A stretch of 64,000 bases of DNA. Source: Amycolatopsis sp. MtRt-6 (lineage in GTDB: Bacteria; Actinomycetota; Actinomycetes; Mycobacteriales; Pseudonocardiaceae). A program made the translations under genes and the position numbers. Below the pieces are notes generated by a model. That model was not told the origin of the DNA, did not search any database, and saw only the letters and a program-made list of their open reading frames with translations. Of the stretch, positions 25,558 through 33,584 are shown piece by piece (positions within the stretch are counted from its first letter, which is position 1; each line of letters begins with the position of its first letter). The stretch covers positions 255,901 through 319,900 of the forward strand of contig NZ_JADWPD010000004.1 of NCBI RefSeq assembly GCF_017308975.1, in the 5' to 3' direction.

Positions 25558-25707
25558 GATGCGAACCCTAGGGCCTCACCGGCCCGCGGCGCAGTCTGGC
25601 GGACAGGGGAATTCCGCGAGTTTTCCGTCACTGCCCGGGTGATCGCGGTGCCCGCCGGGGCCGGCACCGTCCGGCGCGGCGATGATCAGCGCCGGCTGCG
25701 ATCACCG

Positions 25708-26118
25708 TCAAGCCGGCGAACAGGACTGCGCCTCACCGGCATCGGCGACAGGCACGGCCGGTCGGTGGGCGACGGCCGCCTGGGCCGCGTCGAGGCCGGG
25801 GTGCAGTGGCAGCAGCCGGTCCAGGCCGAGAATCTGCAGCGGCCGGGCGACCGCTGTCTCGCCCGCGGCGATGGCGTACGGCACGTTCTGCGCTGCGGCG
25901 GCACGCGAGGCCTCGACCAGCACGCTGAAGACGGTCGAGTCGCAGAAGGTCGTCTCGGTGAGGTCCACGACGACCCCACGCGCGCCGGCGCGGATGGGAC
26001 CGAGCAGCGCGTCCCGCAGGCTGGGCGTGCCGTGCAGATCGAGCTCGCTTGCGCAGCGGACGATCACGATGCCGGCCTCGGTCGTGGTGACGAGGACGGG
26101 CGTGGTGTGGTCGGTCAT
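25708..26118 (-). CDS. STAS-domain anti-sigma factor antagonist
   Basis: The 136-residue protein is a single STAS domain (about 8-110) with IVIVRCASELDLHGTPSLRDAL at the front and VVDLTETTFCDSTVFSVLVEA at the switch. The DST segment keeps the phosphorylatable Ser, unlike the paralogue at 2343. Such proteins relieve inhibition of a sigma factor by sequestering its anti-sigma kinase. No partner is next to it. GAGGAGGAGAACCCG precedes the ATG. It is divergent from the MerR-type regulator. Confidence 0.88.
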   Translation of the reverse strand: MTDHTTPVLVTTTEAGIVIVRCASELDLHGTPSLRDALLGPIRAGARGVVVDLTETTFCDSTVFSVLVEASRAAAAQNVPYAIAAGETAVARPLQILGLDRLLPLHPGLDAAQAAVAHRPAVPVADAGEAQSCSPA

Positions 26119-26470
26119 CGGGTTCTCCTCCTCGGACGCCTAGACGGTGGTACCCATGGTGCCGCGAAATCACGCGTCCGAGCGGTGGGTGCCGCTGCGG
26201 CATCCGAGGGAAGCCGATGCGCAAGCGCTGCACGGCGGTATAGCGTGGAGTTTCCCGGTACGTCGCCGGCCGCCGCGGATGCCACACCGCGCGGCCGGTG
26301 CCATCCGGCCGCGCGGGCCGGATCGCCGGCGCCGGGCGGCGCCGGAGGGGACGCGGCAGGCCATCGCCCCGCCGCCGCGTCCCCGCGCCCGCCTGCGTGT
26401 CTTCGCCGAGCGGCCGGCCGGTGCCTGGCTAAACTTCGGCGGTTCGCGGTCCGCGAGGCGAAGGGGCACG
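26119..26470. other. 352-bp divergent intergenic region
   Basis: No gene was supported here between the divergent STAS and MerR genes. A TAAACT hexamer (26430-26435), 36 nt before the MerR start, could be a -10 element, and GGTATAG (near 26241) is another AT-rich island. On the minus strand a GGGTAC element lies about 35 nt upstream of the STAS start. No clear repeat or palindrome was seen. Confidence 0.5.
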
Positions 26471-27343
26471 GTGGAATCCGACAACGACGCGCCGCCCGGC
26501 GCCGGGGCGTGGGCGCCCGGGAAGGTGGCCGGGCTGCTCGGTGTGTCGCCGGTGACGCTGCGCAGCTGGAGCGCGCGGTACGGGATCGGCCCGCCCGCCG
26601 CGTCGGGACGGCACCGCCGCTATTCCGACGAGGACGTCCGCCGCCTGCAGCACATGCAGCGGCTCGTCGCGCGGGGGATGCCGGTGCGGGAAGCGGCCGA
26701 GGCGGCGTTCGGCCGCTCGCCCGCGGGGCTCGAGGTGCCGGCGGCCCGCCGCGCGCGCGAGCTCGAAGATGCCGCGGAGGAGCTCCAGTACGCCTCGGTG
26801 GCCGGGCTGCTCGACGAGACGCTGGGCACGCTGGGCCCGGCCGCCGCCTGGACCGACGTCCTGGCGCCGGTGCTGCGCGGCCTCGGCGACCGCTGGCAGC
26901 GCGGCGACGTGTGCTTCGCGTCGGAATGGGCGTTGACGTCGGAGATCTCGCTGGCGTTCGAGCGGTTCAGCCGCCGGTTCCCGGCGGCCGTGCCGGGCCG
27001 CCCGGTGCTGCTGGCCTGCTGTCCCGCCGAGCGGCATTCCCTGCCGATCGAGGCGCTGCGGGCGACGCTCGCCGAAGCGGCGGTCCCGGTGGCCTACCTC
27101 GGCCAGCTCGTACCCGCGGAAACAGTGGCGGACCTGGCCGCGCGCCTCGACCCGGTCCTGGTCGTGCTGTGGGCCAACGCCCCGACGACCGCCGACGACC
27201 TCCTGGCGGCGCGCCTCGGCGGGCTGGGCTGCGCGGTGGGAACGGCGGGCCCCGGCTGGGAACACCTCGGTGACCGGGGCTTCCGCTGGGTGAACGACAT
27301 GGCCTCGGCGGTGGAGCTGGCGGTGGAGCACGCCGGGGCCTGA
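26471..27343 (+). CDS. MerR-family regulator with cobalamin-binding-like domain (CarH/LitR-like)
   Basis: The 290-residue protein has an N-terminal MerR DNA-binding domain (about 12-80; GKVAGLLGVSPVTLRSWSARYGI). A helical bundle follows (about 95-165), then a Rossmann-like B12-binding domain (about 175-290). In light-sensing CarH the bundle has W-x9-E-H and the Rossmann domain has E/D-x-H-x-x-G. Here W142-x9-E152-W153 replaces the upper His, and ERHSLP (His189) keeps the lower-ligand His but lacks the Gly. It may bind cobalamin differently, or not at all. GTG 26471 follows GAAGGGG. Target genes are unknown. Confidence 0.85.
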   Translation: MESDNDAPPGAGAWAPGKVAGLLGVSPVTLRSWSARYGIGPPAASGRHRRYSDEDVRRLQHMQRLVARGMPVREAAEAAFGRSPAGLEVPAARRARELEDAAEELQYASVAGLLDETLGTLGPAAAWTDVLAPVLRGLGDRWQRGDVCFASEWALTSEISLAFERFSRRFPAAVPGRPVLLACCPAERHSLPIEALRATLAEAAVPVAYLGQLVPAETVADLAARLDPVLVVLWANAPTTADDLLAARLGGLGCAVGTAGPGWEHLGDRGFRWVNDMASAVELAVEHAGA

Positions 27344-27391
27344 CGCCAGCGCGTCGTCCCAGATCGCTGCCGACTCGTTGCAAGCCAATCA

Positions 27392-27410
27392 TGTCCCGAT
27401 CAGCGGGACA
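27392..27410 (+). terminator. Hairpin after the MerR gene
   Basis: TGTCCCG and CGGGACA form a perfect 7-bp stem around the 5-nt loop ATCAG, 49 nt after the stop codon. No T-run follows, so it may be a weak or Rho-assisted terminator. Confidence 0.4.
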
Positions 27411-27427
27411 CTCCGGCTCGGTCCGCA

Positions 27428-27439
27428 GACATCGATGTC
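27428..27439. promoter_or_regulatory. LacI-like operator upstream of the GH2 gene
   Basis: GACATCGATGTC is a perfect 12-bp palindrome with the central CG expected for LacI-family operators. It lies about 150 nt before the exported GH2 gene. Sugar-responsive control is plausible; no LacI gene is in the window. Confidence 0.45.
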
Positions 27440-27586
27440 ATTTATCCGAATTCTTGTCCTCCTTGTCTTCTTGACGGTGTCGAGGACCGCGGCGGAAGCT
27501 TCCTGGCAACGTTGTCAGCCCACGGCGCGACACCCCGCCAGGTCCTGCGCCGGGCCCCGGGCTGCCGCTTCGAGAACGGAGTTCGC

Positions 27587-30500
27587 ATGGCGGAGGAGAA
27601 CGAGCGCGCGGCGGTGTCGCGACGGTACGTCCTGGCGGCCGGGACCGGATTGCTGGCGGGGTTCGGCCTCGCCGCGGTCCTGCCCGGAACCGCGTCGGCC
27701 GCGCCGGTTGTGCCGGGCGCGTCGGCCGGGCCGGAGAGCGGGAAGACCGACCTCGCGCTGTTCCGGCCGGTGCGGGTGTCCTCGACGGACTACGCCGCCA
27801 CCCCGGCCGAGTTCGCCGTCGACGGCCTCGCCCGCACCGGCGTCCGCGGCTCCGGCTGGCGCGCCGGCCAGGGCGACGGCCAGTGGATCGTCGTCGACCT
27901 GCAGGCCGCGTGCGCCCTGGAGTCGGTGGTGCTCACCTTCGAGGCCCAGCCCGGCGACCCGGCCTTCGACGACACCGCCTCCCGCTCCCGGACCAGCGGT
28001 TTCGAGATCCAGTCCAGCTACGCGACGGCGTTCGATCTCGACGTCTCCGGCGACGGCAGGGCCTGGCGCACGGTCTTCCACACCGACGACGGCACCGGCG
28101 GCGTCGTCACCATCCCGCTGTCCGTCACCGCGCGCTGGGTGCGCTTCACCGCGAGCCGCCGCTCGACGACCAACCCCTTGGGCCTCAACGGCTTCCAGGT
28201 GTTCGGCACCAGCCGCGAAGCCCGGCCCGCCGTCCGCGGCTGGACGAGCTTCCCGGTGCGCCCGCACGACGACCCGCCCGCCCTCGCCGTCGCGGCCGAC
28301 GGGACCGTGCCGCTGGACTCCGGCTGGGTCCTCACCATGGACGACTGGGCGCCCGCCGGCGACGGCAAGGCGCTCTCCGCGTCCACTGTCGACACGCGCG
28401 GCTGGCTCCCGGCGACCGTGCCGGGCACCGTGCTGGCTTCGCTCGTCGAGCAGGGGCAGCTACCCGATCCGGTGGCCGGGATGAACAACCTGCACGTCCC
28501 GGAAGCGCTTTCGCGCCACGCGTGGTGGTACCACCGTCGCTTCGCCCTCCCGCGCGGCATCGACACGTCCGCGGGCCGGCACGTCTGGCTCGAGTTCGAC
28601 GGCGTCAACCACGAGGCCGAGATCTGGCTCAACGGCACGGAAATCGGCACGCAGAGTCACCCGTTCGGCCGAGGCGTGCACGACGTGACCGCCGCGCTCC
28701 GCCGCACCGGCGAGCAGACGCTCGCGGTGAAGATCTCGCCGATGCCGCGGCCCGGCAGCCCCGGCGACAAGGGCGCAGACGGCAGTTCCTGGGTCGACGC
28801 GGGTGGCACGATGTTCGACAACTCGCCGACCTACCTCGCCGTGTCCGGCTGGGACTGGATGCCCGCGGTGCGCGACCGCGCGTCCGGCCTGTGGGACCAC
28901 GTCCGCCTGCGCTCCACCGGCGCCGCGGTGCTCGGCGACGTCCGCGTCGACACGAAGGTGCCCGACGGCAAGACCGCCGAAGTCACGCTGACCGTCCCCG
29001 TGCGCAACGCCGCCGCCACCGACCAGCGCGTCAAGGTCACCGCCGCCTTCGGCCCGGTCACCGTGGCGAGCACGGTGGCGATCCCGGCCGGGCAGACCAC
29101 CGACGTCGTGTTCCCGAAGCAGCGGATCGAGAACGCGAAGCTGTGGTGGCCCAACGGCTACGGCGACCCGAACCTGTACGACCTGACGCTGACCGCGGCG
29201 ATCGGCGCCGCCACGAGCGACCGCCGGACCGTGAAGATCGGCCTGCGCGAAATCGGCTACGTCTACGACCTGCCGATCGTCATCGCCGACGGCCGCGCCA
29301 CCCAGACCGTCGAATTCGCGCCGCAGAACGCCCGGTTCGTCCGGATGCAGGGGCTCAAGCGCGCCACCGGCTGGGGCTTCTCGCTCTGGACGATGTCCGT
29401 GCTGAACGGTTCGGGCCCCGACCTGGCCCAGGGCAAGCCGGCCAGTTCGTTGTCGGTGGCCGACGGCAACCCGCCCGAGCGGGCCTTCGACGGCGACCCG
29501 AACACCCGCTGGACGTCCGAGTACAGCGACAACCAGTGGCTGCAGGTCGACCTCGGCGCCGCGACGGCGTTCGACCGCGTGGTGCTGACCTGGGAGACCG
29601 CCTACGCGGCGACCTTCGCGATCCAGGTGTCGCAGGACGGCGAGACCTGGACCGAGGTCGCGTCCGTCGACAACAGCCCGAAGCCGCTGACGTTCCTCGT
29701 CAACGGCGTCAAGATCTTCGCCCGCGGCGGCAGCTGGGGCTGGGACGAGCTGCTGCGCCGGATGCCCGCCGAGCGGGTCGACGCCGTCGTCGCGATGCAC
29801 CGCGACATGAACTTCACCCTGATCCGCAACTGGGTCGGGTCGTCGTACCGGGCGGAGCTGTTCGACGCCTGCGACAAGTACGGCATCCTGCTGTGGAACG
29901 AGTTCTGGGACGGCTGGTCGACCGACCCGGCCAACCACGACATCTTCCTGGCGCAGGCGAAGGACACGGTGCTGCGCTACCGGCACCACGCGTGCGCGAC
30001 CGTCTGGTTCGGCTGCAACGAGGGCACCCCGCCGGCGGTGCTCGACAACGCCCTGCGCGACCTCGTCCACACGCACACCGACCTGCTCTACCAGGGCAAC
30101 TCGGCCGGTGGCGTGATCACCGGCGACGGCCCCTACCGCTGGCTCGACCCGAAGCAGTACTTCACCGGCGAGGCGACCGGCGGCAAGTACGGGTTCTGGA
30201 GCGAGATCGGCCTGCCGACCGTATCGGTGGCCGAGAGCATGCGGAACCTGGTCGGGGCCGGCGACCCCGGCTGGCCGATCGGCGCGCCGTGGTTCCTGCA
30301 CGACTGGTCGACGAACGGCAACCAGTCGCCGCAGGGCTACCTGGCCGCGATCGACGCCCGGCTGGCGCCGTCGACGAGCCTGGCCGAGTTCTGCCGCAAG
30401 GCGCAGTTCGTCAACTACGAGAGCATGCGCGCGATCTTCGAGGCGTGGAACGCGAAGCTGTGGAGCGACGCCACCGGCGTGCTGCTGTGGATGTCGCACC

Positions 30501-31174
30501 CGGCCTGGCACAGCACGGTCTGGCAGACCTACGACTACGACCTCGACGTCAACGGCAGCTACTACGGCGCGCGCAAGGGCTGCGAAGCCCGGCACGTCCA
30601 AGCCGACCTGACGACGTGGCAGGTGCGGGCGGTCAACCACACGCCGGACGCGCTGACCGGCGTGACGGTCACCGCCCGGCTGCACGGCCTGGACGGGGCG
30701 GCGCTCGGCCCCGCCCGGCAGCAGCAGCTCGACGTGGCCCCGGTGTCGGCGGCGGCCGCGTTCGCGGTCCCGTTCGACGACGGCCTGCCGGACCTGCACC
30801 TGCTCAGGCTGACCATGACCGGCGAGGACGGCACGGTGCTGTCGGAGAACACCTACTGGCGCTACCGCGCGGACACCGCGATGCGCGCGCTCAACCAGCT
30901 CCCGGGGGCGCGGCTGACCACGGCGTTGCGCTCGGCAGGCGATGCCTACACGGCGACGATCCGCAACGACGGGCAGACGGTCGCGGCGATGATCCGGCTG
31001 TCACTGCGGGAGCGCAACGGCACCGACCGCGTGTTGCCGACCCGCTACGGCGACAACTACTTCTGGTTGCTGCCGGGCGAAACCCGCACGGTCCGCGTCG
31101 AGCCGCGACGCCGGGTGCCGAACGCGAAACTGCTGGTGGAGGCGTACAACGTGGCCGCGAAGCTCACGTCGTAA
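27587..31174 (+). CDS. Tat-exported GH2 glycoside hydrolase with two discoidin domains
   Basis: The 1195-residue protein begins with a Tat signal (AVSRRYVLAAGTGLLAGFGLA, cleavage near ASAA about residue 42). A first F5/8C discoidin domain spans about 50-215. A GH2 sugar-binding jelly roll and Ig domain follow (about 240-560), then a second discoidin domain inserted at about 570-700 and the TIM barrel (about 705-1000). The acid/base Glu812 is in VWFGCNEG and the probable nucleophile Glu873 in FWSEIGLPT. The layout resembles exo-beta-D-glucosaminidase and endo-beta-mannosidase GH2 enzymes, so beta-linked mannose or glucosamine glycans are likely substrates. ATG 27587 is chosen because the signal peptide starts there. 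A hairpin-rich repeat follows the stop. Confidence 0.9.
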   Translation: MAEENERAAVSRRYVLAAGTGLLAGFGLAAVLPGTASAAPVVPGASAGPESGKTDLALFRPVRVSSTDYAATPAEFAVDGLARTGVRGSGWRAGQGDGQWIVVDLQAACALESVVLTFEAQPGDPAFDDTASRSRTSGFEIQSSYATAFDLDVSGDGRAWRTVFHTDDGTGGVVTIPLSVTARWVRFTASRRSTTNPLGLNGFQVFGTSREARPAVRGWTSFPVRPHDDPPALAVAADGTVPLDSGWVLTMDDWAPAGDGKALSASTVDTRGWLPATVPGTVLASLVEQGQLPDPVAGMNNLHVPEALSRHAWWYHRRFALPRGIDTSAGRHVWLEFDGVNHEAEIWLNGTEIGTQSHPFGRGVHDVTAALRRTGEQTLAVKISPMPRPGSPGDKGADGSSWVDAGGTMFDNSPTYLAVSGWDWMPAVRDRASGLWDHVRLRSTGAAVLGDVRVDTKVPDGKTAEVTLTVPVRNAAATDQRVKVTAAFGPVTVASTVAIPAGQTTDVVFPKQRIENAKLWWPNGYGDPNLYDLTLTAAIGAATSDRRTVKIGLREIGYVYDLPIVIADGRATQTVEFAPQNARFVRMQGLKRATGWGFSLWTMSVLNGSGPDLAQGKPASSLSVADGNPPERAFDGDPNTRWTSEYSDNQWLQVDLGAATAFDRVVLTWETAYAATFAIQVSQDGETWTEVASVDNSPKPLTFLVNGVKIFARGGSWGWDELLRRMPAERVDAVVAMHRDMNFTLIRNWVGSSYRAELFDACDKYGILLWNEFWDGWSTDPANHDIFLAQAKDTVLRYRHHACATVWFGCNEGTPPAVLDNALRDLVHTHTDLLYQGNSAGGVITGDGPYRWLDPKQYFTGEATGGKYGFWSEIGLPTVSVAESMRNLVGAGDPGWPIGAPWFLHDWSTNGNQSPQGYLAAIDARLAPSTSLAEFCRKAQFVNYESMRAIFEAWNAKLWSDATGVLLWMSHPAWHSTVWQTYDYDLDVNGSYYGARKGCEARHVQADLTTWQVRAVNHTPDALTGVTVTARLHGLDGAALGPARQQQLDVAPVSAAAAFAVPFDDGLPDLHLLRLTMTGEDGTVLSENTYWRYRADTAMRALNQLPGARLTTALRSAGDAYTATIRNDGQTVAAMIRLSLRERNGTDRVLPTRYGDNYFWLLPGETRTVRVEPRRRVPNAKLLVEAYNVAAKLTS

Positions 31175-31176
31175 CC

Positions 31177-31323
31177 CGGCGTGTGCGAAACGGGTATGAC
31201 GCGTGGTCCGAGGGGACACACGCGTGTCTGGAGGGGCATCACGGCCGATGCCCTTCCAGACACGGCCGATGCCCGTTTCCGCACACGTGATGCCCCTCCG
31301 GACACGGGTGATGCCCCGCGGAA
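31177..31323. repeat. 21-bp tandem repeat array, seven units, with nested hairpins
   Basis: Seven 21-bp units start at 31177, 31198, 31219, 31240, 31261, 31282 and 31303, beginning 2 nt after the GH2 stop. Most begin CAC and carry GATGCCC or its complement GGGGCAT. An outer imperfect stem pairs GTGTGCGAAACGGG (31181-31194) with CCCGTTTCCGCACAC (31272-31286). Confidence 0.9.
31225..31262 (+). terminator. 16-bp hairpin after the GH2 gene
   Basis: TGTCTGGAGGGGCATC (31225-31240) pairs with GATGCCCTTCCAGACA (31247-31262) across a 6-nt loop, with one G-U pair. It is built from adjacent 21-bp repeat units and is the strongest hairpin in this gap, so termination is a plausible role. Confidence 0.55.
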
Positions 31324-31324
31324 A

Positions 31325-31358
31325 TTGCGTTGGCCGCGGGACCGGCCGCCGCTAGTCT
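31325..31358 (+). promoter_or_regulatory. WblC/WhiB7-like promoter of the EF-G paralogue
   Basis: TTGGCC (31330-31335) and TAGTCT (31353-31358) are 17 nt apart. An A/T block (AAATT, 31322-31326) lies 3 nt upstream of the -35, the place where WhiB7/WblC needs an AT-rich site for its AT-hook. The block is short, so the assignment is tentative. Transcription would start near 31365. Confidence 0.45.
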
Positions 31359-31400
31359 TCGCCGGAACGTGTCCACCGCGCCGAACGAAGGGAGCCGGCC

Positions 31401-31502
31401 ATGCGTCACCGCGTCGCCGTCGGTCCCCGGTCGCGGTCCGAGGTGATCCTGGTGTCCCCGGGTGTCCGGTGCCTGCCGCGCGGCTCGCACCGGACCCCGT
31501 GA
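31401..31502 (+). CDS. Leader peptide upstream of the EF-G paralogue
   Basis: A 33-residue frame starts at ATG 31401, 6 nt after GAAGGGAG, and ends at TGA 31502, 63 nt before the main gene. The peptide is basic (MRHRVAVGPRSRSEVILVSP, then GVRCLPRGSHRTP) with no membrane segment. Its 3' third lies inside a 9-bp hairpin and its stop codon lies in the next one. A good ribosome site plus stop-linked hairpins suggests a regulatory leader whose translation senses ribosome stalling. No homologue was recalled. Confidence 0.55.
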   Translation: MRHRVAVGPRSRSEVILVSPGVRCLPRGSHRTP

Positions 31503-31524
31503 CGCCCACCCCGCTGTCACGGGG
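31464..31524 (+). promoter_or_regulatory. Tandem attenuator-like hairpins in the leader
   Basis: Stem 1 pairs GTCCGGTGC (31464-31472) with GCACCGGAC (31487-31495). Stem 2 pairs CCCCGTGAC (31495-31503, covering the leader stop) with GTCACGGGG (31516-31524). Both stems are perfect over 9 bp and share base 31495, so a ribosome at the leader stop would disrupt both. Confidence 0.6.
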
Positions 31525-31533
31525 AATCGCGCC

Positions 31534-31559
31534 GTCCTGACACTTCGTCCACAAAGGAC
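31534..31559 (+). promoter_or_regulatory. Hairpin masking the EF-G paralogue ribosome site
   Basis: GTCCT (31534-31538) can pair with AGGAC (31555-31559), which is the core of the AAGGACAAGG ribosome site preceding GTG 31566. The stem is only 5 bp, so it would act together with the upstream hairpins. Confidence 0.4.
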
Positions 31560-31565
31560 AAGGCT

Positions 31566-33515
31566 GTGCGCACCCGACCCCTGACCACCGTCCGCAACCT
31601 GGGCATCCTCGCTCACGTCGACGCGGGCAAGACCACCGTCACCGAACGGATCCTGCACCGCGCCGGCGCCACCCACAAGACCGGTGAGGTGCACGACGGC
31701 ACGACCGTCACCGACTTCGACCCGCAGGAACGCGACCGCGGCATCACCATCTTCGCCGCGGCCGTCAGCTGCACGTGGGCCGGCCACCGGCTCACCCTCA
31801 TCGACACGCCCGGCCACGTCGACTTCACCGCCGAGGTCGAGCGCTCGCTGCGGGTGCTCGACGGCGCCGTCGCGGTGTTCGACGCCGTCGCCGGGGTCGA
31901 GCCCCAGAGCGAAACCGTGTGGCGGCAGGCCGACCGGCACGGCGTCCCGCGGATCGCGTTCGTCAACAAGCTCGACCGCGCGGGCGCCGACCTCGACGCC
32001 GCCGTCGCCTCGATCCGGGCGCGGCTGCACCCGGCACCGCTGGTCGTGCAGCTGCCGATCGGGCGCGAGGACGGCTTCACCGGCGTCGTCGACCTGGTGC
32101 GCCTGCGCGAACAGGATGTCCCGGCCGACCTCGTCGCCGAGGCCCGCCGCCGGCGACGGGTGCTCGAAGAGGCCGTCGCCGAGCTGCACCCGGTGGCGCT
32201 CGACGAGTTCTGCGCCACCGGCACGGTTTCGGCGGAGACGCTGGAGAAGGCGTTGTGGGAGCTGACCCTCGGCGGCGACGGGCTCGTCGTGCTGTGCGGG
32301 GCGGCCTACCGCGACCGCGGGATCGAGCCGCTGCTCGACGCCGTCGTCGCGTACCTGCCGTCGCCGGCCGACGTCCCGCCGGTGCGGCCCGACCGGCCCG
32401 CCGACCCGGCGGCGCCGCCGGCCGCGCTGGTGTTCAAGGTCGCCACGACGGCGACGGGACGGCTGACGTACCTGCGGGTGTACTCCGGAACGCTGCGGAA
32501 GGGAGACCAGGTGAGCGACGCGGGACGTACCGAGCGCATCGCGCGCGTGCTGCGCGTCCAGGCCGACCGTTACTCCGAAGTGGACAGTGCGGTGGCCGGT
32601 GACATCGTCGCGGTGGCCGGGCCGAAGGCCGCGCGCGTCGGCGCCACGCTCTGCGCGCCCGGCGACCCGGTGCTGCTGGAGCCGCCGGTGACGGCGGACC
32701 CGGTGGTCTCCGTGGCGGTCGAGGCCCGCCGCGACGGTGACCGGCTCGCGTCGGCGCTGGCGCGGCTGGCCGAGGAGGACCCGTCGCTGGTCGTGCGGGT
32801 CGACCCGGAGACCGGGCAGACGGTGCTGTCCGGGCTGGGCGAGCTGCACCTGGAGGTGGCGGTGGAGAAGCTGCGGCGGGACCGCGGCCTCGACGCCGTG
32901 GTGGGCCGTCCGTCGGTGGCGCACCGCGAAACGGTGGTCGCCGGGGTGACCGGGCAGGTCTACCGCCACGTCAAGCAGGACGGCGGGGCGGGCCAGTTCG
33001 CCCACGTGGTCCTGGACGTCGCCCCGGCGGCCGACGGCTTCGAGTTCACCTCGGCGATCGTCGGCGGCCGGGTACCGCGCGAGTACGTCCGCGCGGTCGA
33101 GGCCGGCTGCCGGGACGCGCTGGCCGAAGGACCGCTGGGCGGGCACCCGGTGACGGGCCTGCGCGTGACGCTGACCGACGGGGCGACGCACCCGAAGGAC
33201 TCGTCGGACCTGGCGTTTCGCACGGCGGGCCTGCTCGGGCTGCGGACAGCGCTGCGCGCGTGCGTGCTGCGCCTGCTCGAGCCGGTGGCCGAGGTGGTGG
33301 TGACGGTCCCGGCCGACGCGGTCGGCGGCGTGCTCGGCGACCTCGCGGCCCGCCGGGGCCGGGTGGCCGCTTCGGCGGTGCGCACGGGCACGGCGGTGGT
33401 GACGGCGACGGTGCCGGTGGCGGAGCTGTTCGGCTACGCGAACCGGCTGCGCGGCCGCACGCAGGGCCGGGGCACGTTCACCGCCCGCCCGGCGGGGTTC
33501 GCGCCGGTGCCGTGA
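31566..33515 (+). CDS. EF-G paralogue / ribosomal-protection-type translational GTPase
   Basis: The 649-residue GTPase has G1 AHVDAGKTT (about 16), RGITI switch 1, G3 [15 protein letters not shown] (about 80), G4 NKLDR (about 135) and domains II-V ending in [17 protein letters not shown]. Its G-domain motifs are nearer to EF-G ([12 protein letters not shown]) than to TetM. It is shorter than housekeeping EF-G (about 700) because the G' insert is reduced, giving about TetM length. It may act in ribosome recycling or rescue, or dislodge an antibiotic. The WblC-like promoter and leader peptide upstream favour antibiotic-responsive expression. The GTG start follows AAGGACAAGG. Drug specificity cannot be read from sequence. 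Confidence 0.85.
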   Translation: MRTRPLTTVRNLGILAHVDAGKTTVTERILHRAGATHKTGEVHDGTTVTDFDPQERDRGITIFAAAVSCTWAGHRLTLIDTPGHVDFTAEVERSLRVLDGAVAVFDAVAGVEPQSETVWRQADRHGVPRIAFVNKLDRAGADLDAAVASIRARLHPAPLVVQLPIGREDGFTGVVDLVRLREQDVPADLVAEARRRRRVLEEAVAELHPVALDEFCATGTVSAETLEKALWELTLGGDGLVVLCGAAYRDRGIEPLLDAVVAYLPSPADVPPVRPDRPADPAAPPAALVFKVATTATGRLTYLRVYSGTLRKGDQVSDAGRTERIARVLRVQADRYSEVDSAVAGDIVAVAGPKAARVGATLCAPGDPVLLEPPVTADPVVSVAVEARRDGDRLASALARLAEEDPSLVVRVDPETGQTVLSGLGELHLEVAVEKLRRDRGLDAVVGRPSVAHRETVVAGVTGQVYRHVKQDGGAGQFAHVVLDVAPAADGFEFTSAIVGGRVPREYVRAVEAGCRDALAEGPLGGHPVTGLRVTLTDGATHPKDSSDLAFRTAGLLGLRTALRACVLRLLEPVAEVVVTVPADAVGGVLGDLAARRGRVAASAVRTGTAVVTATVPVAELFGYANRLRGRTQGRGTFTARPAGFAPVP

Positions 33516-33584
33516 GATCGAGGGTGGCGGGCCGGGAGCACTTCCCGCCCGCCACCCGGCCCGGTCCACTCCGGGTGGGAACGC

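Noticed and set aside
27883..31290. A 1135-residue open frame overlapping the GH2 gene in another frame
   Set aside because: It is Arg/Pro-rich with no recognisable domain, while the GH2 frame has a Tat signal, discoidin and catalytic motifs.
31566..33515. Direct call of tetracycline resistance protein (TetM/OtrA)
   Set aside because: The G-domain motifs are nearer to EF-G, and drug specificity cannot be read from sequence.
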